The notes under the pieces were generated by a model, which had not been told where the DNA came from, did no database searches, and saw only the letters and a list, made by a program, of their open reading frames with translations. Made by a program: the position numbers and the translations under genes. DNA of 36,174 bases from contig JARGNO010000040.1 of assembly GCA_029213165.1 (NCBI GenBank), positions 1-36,174 on the forward strand, written 5' to 3'. Positions 7,531 to 14,988 of this stretch are shown here, one piece after another (within the stretch, counting starts at the first letter, position 1; each line of letters begins with the position of its first letter). The DNA is from Minwuia sp. GTDB lineage: Bacteria; Pseudomonadota; Alphaproteobacteria; Minwuiales; Minwuiaceae.

Positions 7531-8505
7531 ATGGGACACCAAGGCAAGCTGCGGCAACATCTGAGGAGCCTCGCCGGTATCGGGCTGGCAGCGGGCATGG
7601 CGACCCTTGTGGCCGGAAACGCAATTGCCGCCGATCCCGCCGCCTGCAAGACGGTTCGCTTTTCCGATGTTGGCTGGACGGACATCACGGCGACGACAGC
7701 CGCGACATCGGTGGTGCTCTCCGCGCTGGGGTACGAGCCTGACGTGAAGGTATTGTCTGTGCCTGTCACCTATACCTCGCTGAAGAATGGCGACATCGAC
7801 ATCTTCCTGGGCAACTGGATGCCGACGATGGAGGCCGATATCGCCCCCTATCGCGAAGACGGCAGCGTCGAGACCGTGGGCGTCAACCTGGAAGGGGCGA
7901 AATACACCCTGGCCGTGACCCAGGCGGCTTATGACGCGGGGCTGAAGAGCTTCGCCGACATCGCGAAGTTCAGGGACAGGCTCGACGGCAAGATCTACGG
8001 CATCGAACCGGGCAATGATGGCAACCGGCTGATCCTGGACATGATCGAGAAGGACGCCTTCGGCCTGAAGGGCTTCGAGGTTGTCGAGTCGTCGGAGCAG
8101 GGGATGCTGGCGCAGGTCAGCCGCGCCGCCCGCCGCGGTGAGGATGTGGTGTTTCTGGGCTGGGAGCCGCATCCGATGAATGCCAATCACAAGATGGCCT
8201 ATCTGTCAGGTGGCGATGACTGGTTTGGCCCGGATTTCGGGGGTGCCACGGTCTATACCAACGTGCGTGCGGGCTATACGGCGGAATGCCCGAATGTCGG
8301 CAAGCTGTTGGGCAACCTGAAGTTCAGCCTGGCCATGGAGAACGAGATCATGGGGGCGATCCTGAATGATGACGAGGAACCGCAGAAGGCCGCGACAGCC
8401 TGGCTAAAGGCGCATCCGGCAGTTCTGGGCAAATGGCTGGAAGGCGTCACCACGATGGGTGGTGGCGACGGGATGGCCGCCGTGAAGGGCGAACTGGGTC
8501 TTTGA
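7531..8505 (+). CDS. Glycine betaine/choline-type ABC transporter substrate-binding protein
   Basis: The 324-residue secreted protein belongs to the OpuAC/ProX family and most resembles the choline-binding ChoX. A twin-basic N-terminus and hydrophobic stretch end in AIA-AD (about residue 33), a Sec-type signal. The mature part contains DVGWTDITATTA near the start, NGDIDIFLGNWMPTM, and FLGWEPHPMN, where aromatic residues of this family cage the quaternary ammonium group. ATG 7531 follows GGAGAGCGCA. No ATPase or permease gene (choV, choW) accompanies it, so it either serves a transporter encoded elsewhere or is a stand-alone binding protein. Ligand choice between choline, betaine and carnitine is uncertain. 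Confidence 0.85.
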   Translation: MGHQGKLRQHLRSLAGIGLAAGMATLVAGNAIAADPAACKTVRFSDVGWTDITATTAATSVVLSALGYEPDVKVLSVPVTYTSLKNGDIDIFLGNWMPTMEADIAPYREDGSVETVGVNLEGAKYTLAVTQAAYDAGLKSFADIAKFRDRLDGKIYGIEPGNDGNRLILDMIEKDAFGLKGFEVVESSEQGMLAQVSRAARRGEDVVFLGWEPHPMNANHKMAYLSGGDDWFGPDFGGATVYTNVRAGYTAECPNVGKLLGNLKFSLAMENEIMGAILNDDEEPQKAATAWLKAHPAVLGKWLEGVTTMGGGDGMAAVKGELGL

Positions 8506-8529
8506 TTTCTGCTGATGACGGCGCGCGGG

Positions 8530-8563
8530 GTCGGGACCACCGGCACCGCGTGCCGCATCCGAC
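8530..8563 (+). terminator. Stem-loop between choX-like gene and GST
   Basis: CGGCAC-cgc-GTGCCG (8541-8555) is nested inside GTCGG (8530-8534) / CCGAC (8559-8563). No T-run follows, so it is a candidate pause or mRNA-stability element rather than a clear intrinsic terminator. Confidence 0.35.
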
Positions 8564-8588
8564 TGCTGATCCTGGGGAGGATAGAACA

Positions 8589-9218
8589 TTGCATTTCTAC
8601 GATTGCGGTACTGCACCGAGCCCGCGCCGCGCGCGCATCTTCATCGCGGAGAAGGGGCTGGATATTCCGACAACGGAGATTTCCCTAGCCAAGGGCGAAC
8701 AGCTCGGCGCGGACTTCCTGAAGGTCAATCCGCGGGCGACGGTTCCCGCGCTGGAAACCGATGACGGCGTCACCCTGACCGAGAACCTGGCGATTGCCAC
8801 TTATCTGGAAGAAGTCGGTGACGGCCCGAAACTGATGGGAACCACACCCGCTGCGAAGGCGGAGATCCTGCAATGGGCCGCCATCGGAGAGAGCCAGGGG
8901 GGCGCAGCCGTGGCTGAAGCCCTGCGCAACGGCAATCCGCACATGAAGGGCCGCGCCCTGCCTGGCCCTGACAACTACGATCAGATTCCGGCGCTTGCCG
9001 AGCGCGGCGTCAAGCGCGCCGGGCGGTTTCTGGAGATGCTGGAAGAGCGCCTGACGGGGCGTGACTGGATGGTCGGGTACAGCTTTTCCTACGCCGACAT
9101 CACCACATTCGTCTTCGTCGACTTCGCCCGGATCATCAAGGTCCGCGTCGATGAATCGAAACCCGCCCTGAACGCCTGGTACACGAAGATGAAGGCCCGT
9201 CCGAGCGCTTTGCTCTGA
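8589..9218 (+). CDS. Glutathione S-transferase family protein
   Basis: The 209-residue protein has a thioredoxin-like N-terminal domain starting HFYDCGTAPSPRRARIFIAEKGL, with NPRATVPALE (the cis-Pro loop) and LTENLAIATYLEE (the glutathione gamma-glutamyl site). An all-helical C-terminal domain follows, with the YSFSYADITTFVFVDFA helix. This is a cytosolic GST of unassigned class. Start is a TTG at 8589 with GGGGAGG eight bases upstream. No in-frame ATG or GTG stands near the expected N-terminus. It may share a transcript with the binding-protein gene 83 bases upstream, separated by a stem-loop. Substrate unknown. Confidence 0.85.
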   Translation: MHFYDCGTAPSPRRARIFIAEKGLDIPTTEISLAKGEQLGADFLKVNPRATVPALETDDGVTLTENLAIATYLEEVGDGPKLMGTTPAAKAEILQWAAIGESQGGAAVAEALRNGNPHMKGRALPGPDNYDQIPALAERGVKRAGRFLEMLEERLTGRDWMVGYSFSYADITTFVFVDFARIIKVRVDESKPALNAWYTKMKARPSALL

Positions 9219-9239
9219 GACCATGTGTCTGCATGACTA

Positions 9240-9284
9240 CCCCAATGGGGTTGAATATTGCCCCAATGGGGTATATTTCATGTG
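9240..9284 (+). promoter_or_regulatory. Toxin-antitoxin promoter with duplicated operator
   Basis: CCCCAATGGGG, near-palindromic, occurs at 9240-9250 and 9261-9271, 21 bases start to start or two helical turns. Between them TTGAAT (9251-9256) could be a -35 box, and TATATT (9272-9277) a -10 box with a 15-base spacer. The arrangement fits autoregulation by the downstream XRE antitoxin. Transcription would start almost at the toxin start codon. Confidence 0.55.
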
Positions 9285-9626
9285 ATGCAAACCATTGTTG
9301 AAACACCGACCTTCGTCAGGCAGGCGAGGAGCTTGTTCGATGATGTTGAACGGCACGCCATTCTCGATCTGATCGCGGCGAATCCCGAAGCGGGTGCGAT
9401 GATCGAGGGCACAGGGGGTGTCCGCAAGGTGCGTGTTCCGGCTCGAGGTGGCGGCAAGTCTGGCGGAGCACGGGTGATCTATTATTTCTACAATGATGCG
9501 CATCCGATATTCGCGCTGCTGGTCTATGGCAAGGGTTCGAAGACGAACCTGTCTGCCGACGAAAAGAAGGCTGTGGCCGGATTTGTCCGGAAGCTGAAAG
9601 CGGTTCTCGGGAGGGCGAAAGCATGA
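9285..9626 (+). CDS. Type II toxin, RelE/HigB-like
   Basis: A 113-residue RelE/ParE-superfamily toxin of the type usually paired with NadS-like antitoxins. Diagnostic segments are VETPTFVRQARSLF at the start, NPEAGAMIEGTGGVRKVR, the Gly/Lys-rich GGGKSGGARVIYYFY strand, and the C-terminal VYGKGSKTNLSADEK. Such proteins are ribosome-dependent or free mRNA interferases, and basic residues in the central strand are expected to contact RNA. No Shine-Dalgarno precedes ATG 9285, GTG 9282 or TTG 9258. The -10 box at 9272-9277 makes a leaderless start at 9282/9285 the best choice. It overlaps the antitoxin gene by ATGA, with the toxin gene first, as in higBA. Confidence 0.85.
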   Translation: MQTIVETPTFVRQARSLFDDVERHAILDLIAANPEAGAMIEGTGGVRKVRVPARGGGKSGGARVIYYFYNDAHPIFALLVYGKGSKTNLSADEKKAVAGFVRKLKAVLGRAKA

Positions 9627-9913
9627 CGAAGGTTGGCGATGAGTTGCTGGCATCTCTGGGCGAGGCTTTGGCCTACGCCAGCGGTGAACCTGTTGATGCT
9701 CGCGTGACACGCATCGACGGTCCGGAGGTTGATGCCCGGTCCATTCGCAAGGCTCTTGGTCTGACACAGCAGAAGATGGCGCTCTTGCTCGGGACCAGCG
9801 TCTCCGGCTATCGGAAATGGGAGCAGGGCGAACGGCAGCCAGGTGGTGCCGCGCGGACATTGCTGAGGGTCATGGAAAAGGAGCCGGAGGCTGTCGCACG
9901 GGCGCTCATGTAG
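9623..9913 (+). CDS. Antitoxin, XRE-family HTH (NadS/HigA-like)
   Basis: The 96-residue protein carries an N-terminal linker and a helix-turn-helix from about residue 38: IRKALGLTQQKMALLLGTSVSGYRKWEQG, then the family's RQPGGAARTLLRVMEKEPEAV. This is the NadS/YiaG-like antitoxin type that binds its toxin and represses the shared promoter. The ATG overlaps the toxin stop (9623-9626), giving coupled synthesis. The duplicated CCCCAATGGGG upstream of the toxin is the obvious candidate binding site. Confidence 0.87.
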   Translation: MTKVGDELLASLGEALAYASGEPVDARVTRIDGPEVDARSIRKALGLTQQKMALLLGTSVSGYRKWEQGERQPGGAARTLLRVMEKEPEAVARALM

Positions 9914-9946
9914 AAAGTGACGGGCATGAATCTGCTGTTCGCGTCC

Positions 9947-10927
9947 CTACTTCAGCCGCCGCAGCATCTTCTGGAGCAGTTTCGGGCCAACTTCCGGTCG
10001 GCTCCAGGGGCAGACGGCGATGCAGATGCCGCAGCCGTAGGTCTGGTTGAAGTAGGGGACGCAGCGGTCGAAATCGACGTACCATTTCTCGACCCCCCGT
10101 ACGGTCTGCTTCACGTCGGTGATGGCGTCGGGCGGGCAGGCGCGACTGCAGACCTGGCAGCTTTCGCAGAAGCCATCGGCACCGAATGTGTCCGGCGTGT
10201 CGGGGACCAGCGGCATGTCGGTCAACACGGCTGCGAGGCGGAAGGATGAGCCGAAGCGGCGGTTGATGATCGACCCGTGCTTGCCCAGTTCGCCCAGACC
10301 TGCGGCAATTGCTGCCGGAACCATCACCAGCGGCCCACCCACCGGGCCGCCATGCGGCATGGCCTGGAAGCCGCGTTCCCTGATCCAGTCGGCGACAGCA
10401 CGTGCGACCCGTGTGCCGCGATTGTACTGTCGCATCACCTCCACGACTGACGGTGGCTCCGGCGCGGTGGCCAGTTCGGCGTGGTCCATCCGGACCAGCA
10501 CGATGATGACGTTGGGCAGATCGGCCTTGTGCCCTTCGTAGATCCACTCCGGCCGCATCCGGGCGATGCCGATGTCGTCAGCCTCGGCGGTCAGGGCAAA
10601 TGCCTTCACCGCGGTGGTGAAAACGGTGGCGTCGCCCCTTGCCGCCTGGGCAGCGACAGGCACGCGTTCCTCGTTGCCCCGCCCCCCGAGCCCGTGGCGC
10701 ATCTCCATGATTTCGGGCACGTCGCGGCGGGTCTTCTCCAGCATCCAGTTCTGCAACTTGCCATGCGCCAGTGTGCGCGGATCCTGCCAGTAGATGGGGG
10801 AGGGCGCGCGCACCTCCGCTTCACCCAGACCGTTGATCGTATTGCCGGAGATATCGGGAAACAGCGAAAGCTGCTCCGGGTCGATGGCGGCGTCCAGCAC
10901 CCGCCCGTCGAAGGCGTGGCCGGTCAT
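9947..10927 (-). CDS. Reductive-dehalogenase-like / QueG-superfamily [4Fe-4S] protein
   Basis: A 326-residue protein with two [4Fe-4S] motifs near the C-terminus: C254-x2-C257-x2-C260-x3-C264-P and C289-x9-C299-x2-C302-x3-C306-P. The region before them (AGLGELGKHGSIINRRFG, LTDMPLVPD, then FCESCQVC) and after (KWYVDFDRC, CGICIAVCPW) follows the RdhA reductive dehalogenase pattern more closely than epoxyqueuosine reductase QueG. Both belong to one cobamide-dependent superfamily. There is no Tat signal, so it should be cytosolic, unlike respiratory RdhA, and no RdhB anchor is nearby. Substrate and corrinoid use are unproven. The ATG at 10927 overlaps the aminotransferase stop (ATGA), so the genes were once coupled. 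The upstream frameshift now puts both in one open frame. Confidence 0.75.
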   Translation of the reverse strand: MTGHAFDGRVLDAAIDPEQLSLFPDISGNTINGLGEAEVRAPSPIYWQDPRTLAHGKLQNWMLEKTRRDVPEIMEMRHGLGGRGNEERVPVAAQAARGDATVFTTAVKAFALTAEADDIGIARMRPEWIYEGHKADLPNVIIVLVRMDHAELATAPEPPSVVEVMRQYNRGTRVARAVADWIRERGFQAMPHGGPVGGPLVMVPAAIAAGLGELGKHGSIINRRFGSSFRLAAVLTDMPLVPDTPDTFGADGFCESCQVCSRACPPDAITDVKQTVRGVEKWYVDFDRCVPYFNQTYGCGICIAVCPWSRPEVGPKLLQKMLRRLK

Positions 10928-12031
10928 TGCAGCCAGTCCTTCAGCCGCTCCGCCGCCTCGGCCATGTCCTCTGTGGTTCCGGCGAAGGAAAAGCGCACAT
11001 ACTGGTGCCCGCGCGGCGGATCGAAATCGATCCCCGGTGTGGCAGCGATCCCGGTCTCCGCCAGCATCCGCTTGCAGAACGCGACCGTAGAACGCACCAT
11101 CCGCCGGAGCGAGGTCATCCAGACCGGCCTTGGGCAGTTCACGCAGCAACAGGTCCCGGTTCCGGCGATACCTGGCCATGTTCTCCTCCACCTCATCGCG
11201 GCAGTCGAAAGCGGCGATGGCGGCGTGTTGCGACAGGGCAGGGGGCGATATGAAATGGTTCTGTGCCAGACATTCGACGGACCGGTGCAGGTCTTCAGGC
11301 ACGACCATCCACCCGAGGCGCCAGCCGGTCATGGAGAAGTATTTCGAGAAGCTGTTGATGATGATGACCCGGTCACTCAGCGCCGCCGCAGTCACAGCAG
11401 GTCCATGATAGGTGATGCCGTGATAGATCTCGTCCACGATCAGTCGCATGTCGCGCTGATCGCAATAGCTGACCAGGCTGCGGAGCGATTCGGTATCCAG
11501 CATGGTGCCGGTCGGATTGGCCGGGGTGGCCACCAGCAAGGCATCCAGCGGTCCCTCCACCTGGTCGAGCAGTTCCGGCGTTGGCTGGAAACGTGTTTCC
11601 GGTCCGGTGGGCACGCCAACCGCTTCGATATCCAGTGAGGTCAGGATGTTGCGATAGGCCGGATAGCCCGGTTCGGCCAGGGCAATCCGGTCGCCCGCGT
11701 CCATGGCGGCGAGGAAGGACAGCAGGAAGGCACCCGACGATCCGGTGGTTACGGCAATCCGCTCCGCCGGGATCCGCACCCCGTAGTAGTCCCGGTAATG
11801 GCGCGCGATACGGGCACGCAGTTCCGGAACGCCCAACGCATCCGTATAGCCAAGGCGCTGTCCCTCTGCCGCCGCGACCGCCGCTCTCAGAACGCCGGAC
11901 GGTGCCGGGGTGGACGGTTGCCCGACCTCCAGATGCAGCACGGGCTTGCCTTCCGCCTCGCGCTGTGCCGCCGCCTTCATGACTTCCATGACGTAGAATG
12001 GCGGGACCGCACCGCGTTTGGACACTTTCAT
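10924..12031 (-). pseudogene. PLP-dependent aminotransferase, frameshifted near the C-terminus
   Basis: A fold-type I aminotransferase begins at ATG 12031 (AAGGAAAAG upstream). Residues 1-315 read normally, including NPTGTMLD, DEIYHGI and the PLP lysine in SFSKYFSMTGWRLGW. After GAFY (314-315) the frame is lost. The expected C-terminus (AFCKRMLAETGIAATPGID to LKDWLQ) continues in another frame from 11082 and stops at 10924. GCGTTCTaC and GCGTTCTgC flank just four bases (11083-11086). Relatives have about thirteen residues between these motifs, so roughly 35 bases seem deleted between short repeats. As read, translation runs on in frame into the next gene. It is a real pseudogene or an assembly error. 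Probably an amino-acid aminotransferase of aspartate-aminotransferase type. Confidence 0.8.
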
Positions 12032-12093
12032 GCCATCTTTTCCTTCAATATCATCGGTGACCCGACAAACCTGTCCCGAGGAGTACCGCAAAG

Positions 12094-13494
12094 GTGCGAC
12101 GCCTGAACTGCCTGCTGTCGCTGACACGCGGCCACGGCCTGCGCGGAAAGATCGCCAGCATCTGTTCGGCGCTGGTCCTGATGCTGCTGTTCACCCTGCC
12201 GACCCATGCCCAGAACCGCTCCCTCAATCTGGTGCGGGACGCAGAAATAGAACATATCCTTGCACTCTACGCCAAGCCGTTGTTCCAGGCTGCAAATCTG
12301 GATCCACGGGTGGCGCGAACCTATCTGGTCAACGATCCGTCGCTGAACGCCTTCGTGGCCGGGGGACAGCGGATTTTCGTCTTCACGGGACTGATCCTGA
12401 AGACTGAGCTGCCGCGCCAGCTTGTCGGTGTCCTGGCGCATGAAACGGGTCATATCCGGGGCGGTCACCTGTCCCGCACGGCAGAGGCGCTGGCCAATGC
12501 CCAGACCCTGTCGATCATCGCGGCGCTGCTGGGCGGCATTGCTGCGGCGGCTTCGGGCAACGGGCGCGCAGCGGGCGGGCTGATAGCGGGCGGATCGACA
12601 GCCGGAACCGGGCTGTTTCTCGCCTATTCCCGCAATCAGGAATCCGCCGCCGACCAGGCGGCTGTCGAACTGATGGAGCGGGCAGGCTGGTCGCCAAGGG
12701 GCATCGTGGAGTTCCTGCGGGTGCTGGACCAGCAGGATTTCCTGGTCGGCGAGCGTGGCGGCAACAGCTACCTGCGCACCCACCCGGTGAGTTTCGAGCG
12801 TATCGAGGCGCTGGAGAACCGGGTCTCGAAATCCGCCCTGGTAGACCAGCAGGACCCACCGGACCTGGTGCGTGCGCATCAGTTGATGCGGGCCAAGCTC
12901 GACGGTTTCGTGCGGGAACCACGGGACGTCATGCGTGACTACCCGGTCGAGGATACTTCCGACGTTGCGCGCTATGCCCGTTCGGTTGCATTCATGCGAT
13001 TGGCCCGAACGGATGAGGCCCTGGCAGAGATCGATGCGCTGATCACGGCCTATCCGGACAATGCCTATTTCGTGGAACTGCGCGGACAGATCCTGCTGGA
13101 GGGCGGGCGGGTGGCCGAATCCCTTCCACCCCTGCGGCAGGCGCAGGCGCGCATCCAGCACGCCTCCGTCTCCACGATGCTGGCGCAGGCGTTGATCGCT
13201 TCGAACACACCGACCACGGATGCAGAAGCGCAGGCAATGCTGGAAGAGGTTGTCCGGTTCGAGAATGACAATGCCCAGGCCTGGAGCCAGCTTGCCATCG
13301 TCTACGGTCGCAGCGGCAATCGCGGCATGTCCCTGCTGGCTGGTGCCGAACAGTACTTCCATACGGGACAGCTCGGTTTTGCGGAGGAACAGGTTGTTCG
13401 CGCCCTCGGCCTGCTGCCCAAGGGATCGCCGGACTATTACAGGGCGCTGGACATCCAGAATGCCATTGCCACGATCAAGCGGCGCGCGCGCTGA
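12094..13494 (+). CDS. M48 family metalloprotease with TPR tail (BepA-like)
   Basis: A 466-residue periplasmic protease of the BepA/YfgC type. A signal peptide (hydrophobic ICSALVLMLLFTLPTHA, cleavage near residue 39) is followed by the M48 domain. Zinc ligands are H116 and H120 of HETGH, with Glu117 as catalytic base and Glu183 in NQESAADQAA. The C-terminal half is helical with tetratricopeptide-like repeats, as in BepA, which chaperones or degrades outer-membrane proteins such as LptD. The start is GTG 12094 with GAGGAG about ten bases upstream. It is divergent from the aminotransferase pseudogene by 62 bases. A DsbA-like gene follows 104 bases downstream, which fits a shared role in envelope protein folding. 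Confidence 0.9.
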   Translation: MRRLNCLLSLTRGHGLRGKIASICSALVLMLLFTLPTHAQNRSLNLVRDAEIEHILALYAKPLFQAANLDPRVARTYLVNDPSLNAFVAGGQRIFVFTGLILKTELPRQLVGVLAHETGHIRGGHLSRTAEALANAQTLSIIAALLGGIAAAASGNGRAAGGLIAGGSTAGTGLFLAYSRNQESAADQAAVELMERAGWSPRGIVEFLRVLDQQDFLVGERGGNSYLRTHPVSFERIEALENRVSKSALVDQQDPPDLVRAHQLMRAKLDGFVREPRDVMRDYPVEDTSDVARYARSVAFMRLARTDEALAEIDALITAYPDNAYFVELRGQILLEGGRVAESLPPLRQAQARIQHASVSTMLAQALIASNTPTTDAEAQAMLEEVVRFENDNAQAWSQLAIVYGRSGNRGMSLLAGAEQYFHTGQLGFAEEQVVRALGLLPKGSPDYYRALDIQNAIATIKRRAR

Positions 13495-13598
13495 GGGTCG
13501 CCGGCACTTCTTTCACACGGATGTGGCTTGCGGTCCCGCAGCCACGCAGGCAGAAGGGTTCTCATGAAACGCTGCCCAAACAATCGGGAGTCTGTCCT

Positions 13599-14333
13599 TT
13601 GATCAGAACCATGCTCGCCCTTGCCCTCGCGCTGCTGTTCACATTGCCGGTGCAAGCCGAAGAGCCGAAGACGGACGACGCAGCGAAGATCGAACAGGTG
13701 GTCCGTGACTACCTGATGCGGCATCCGGAGGTGATCGTGGAGGCGTTGCAGGAAATGCAGCGCCGGGAGGAAGTGGCGGAACGCGAGCGCACCAGCGCCA
13801 TGATCGCCGCCCACATGACCCAGCTGGATGACCCGAGCGGTCGTTTCGTGGCCGGCAACCCGGATGGTGACGTGACGGTGGTGGAGTTCTTCGACTACCG
13901 CTGTGGCTACTGCAAGCGCGCCTTCCCGTCGCTGATGGAAGCCATTCACAGGGACGGCAATGTGCGGCTGGTGTTCAAGGAGTTCCCGATCCTGGGTGAG
14001 GATTCCGTGCTGGCCGCCCGTGGCGCGCTGGCTGCCGCGAAACAGGACCGCTATTACGACATGCATGTTGCCCTGATGCAGGAACGCGGCAGCTACACAG
14101 AGGACAGGGTCCTGGCCGTCGCGCGCGACCTGGGGCTGGATATCGAGACCCTGAAGGCCGACATGACAAGCCCGGAAGTCGACGCCGCGATCAGCCGGAA
14201 CTACACCCTGGCTCGCACGCTGAACATCACCGGCACGCCCGGCTTCATCATTGGCGATCAGGTCATCCCCGGCGCAATCAGCACGGAGCAGATGCTGTCG
14301 ATGATCGCGAAGGCCCGCGACGCCAGGGGCTGA
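13599..14333 (+). CDS. DsbA family thiol:disulphide oxidoreductase
   Basis: A 244-residue secreted thioredoxin-fold protein. The signal peptide (MLALALALLFTLPVQA) ends near residue 20. An N-terminal helical region (residues 25-75, EQVVRDYLMRHPEVIVEAL) is typical of the ScsC/Com1-like trimeric or dimeric DsbA group. The active site is C102-G-Y-C105 in FFDYRCGYCKRAFPS, and the cis-proline loop is TGTPGFIIGD. It should oxidise or isomerise disulphides in the periplasm. A TTG at 13599 with GGGAG eight bases upstream is preferred. ATG 13611 would have its ribosome site 20 bases away and shorten the n-region by four residues. It lies downstream of the M48 protease gene on the same strand. Confidence 0.9.
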   Translation: MIRTMLALALALLFTLPVQAEEPKTDDAAKIEQVVRDYLMRHPEVIVEALQEMQRREEVAERERTSAMIAAHMTQLDDPSGRFVAGNPDGDVTVVEFFDYRCGYCKRAFPSLMEAIHRDGNVRLVFKEFPILGEDSVLAARGALAAAKQDRYYDMHVALMQERGSYTEDRVLAVARDLGLDIETLKADMTSPEVDAAISRNYTLARTLNITGTPGFIIGDQVIPGAISTEQMLSMIAKARDARG

Positions 14334-14349
14334 TCGCCAGCGGGACTGA

Positions 14350-14988
14350 CTATGCCGCGTCGGGCTGCTTCATCGGATGGGCGTCGGCAAAGGCGGGCAG
14401 TTCGTTGCAGGCTGCATCAATGCGGACGAGGGTCGGGTAGGCGCTGAGGTCGAGGTCGAAGCGCCGGGCGAAGAATATCTGCGGCACCAGACAGGTATCA
14501 GCGATACTCGGTGTTTCCCCATGGCAGAACGTACCCGTCTGCTTTTCCTGCGAAAGCCTGGCCTCCAGCGCGGCAAGCCCGTCATGGACCCAATGGGCGA
14601 TCCAGGCGGCACGGGCTGTCTTGCCGCCACCAACGTCATGCTCGACATGGTTCAGAACCCGCAGGTTGCCGAGGGGGTGAATGTCAGCCGAGATGGCCAG
14701 CGCAATGCCCAGCACCCTTGCGCGTCCCGCCGCGTCGGCCGGAACCATCGGTGGCTCCGGATGCAGTGCATCCAGGTAATCGATGATCGCCAGCGACTGG
14801 AAGATGCGGTTGCCATCATGCTCCAGCACCGGGACCAGACCGGAGGGGCTGATGTTGCGAAAGGCTTCGGCGCGTTGCTCCCCCGTGAACAGGTTGACGA
14901 AGATCCGTTCGGCCTCCGCGCCTTTCAGGTTCATCACGATGCGCACCCGATAGGCTGCGGACGAGCGGAAATAGTCGTAGAATTTCAT
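14350..14988 (-). CDS. maiA: Maleylacetoacetate isomerase / zeta-class GST
   Basis: The 212-residue protein has the zeta-class signature: YFRSSAAYRVRI at residues 6-17 (SSAxxRVRI active-site motif), NPSGLVP-like SPSGLVPVLEHDG, and QSLAIIDYLD. Maleylacetoacetate isomerase uses glutathione to isomerise maleylacetoacetate in tyrosine or homogentisate breakdown. No other gene of that pathway is nearby. Instead the ATG overlaps the stop of the dihaem cytochrome gene (14985-14988), making it the last gene of the PQQ-dehydrogenase cluster. A role as a general zeta GST acting on oxidation products of that system is possible but inferred. The extended C-terminal helical domain is complete. Confidence 0.82.
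   Translation of the reverse strand: MKFYDYFRSSAAYRVRIVMNLKGAEAERIFVNLFTGEQRAEAFRNISPSGLVPVLEHDGNRIFQSLAIIDYLDALHPEPPMVPADAAGRARVLGIALAISADIHPLGNLRVLNHVEHDVGGGKTARAAWIAHWVHDGLAALEARLSQEKQTGTFCHGETPSIADTCLVPQIFFARRFDLDLSAYPTLVRIDAACNELPAFADAHPMKQPDAA

Noticed and set aside
9947-12127. A genuine designed aminotransferase-RdhA fusion enzyme
   Set aside because: The aminotransferase C-terminus is still encoded in another frame and ends in an ATGA overlap with the next gene, so the fused frame is a product of a deletion or error.
12028-13362. 444-codon open frame on the minus strand
   Set aside because: It is the exact antisense of the M48 protease, which has a signal peptide, HETGH motif and proper codon use. 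Long antisense frames are common in GC-rich genes.
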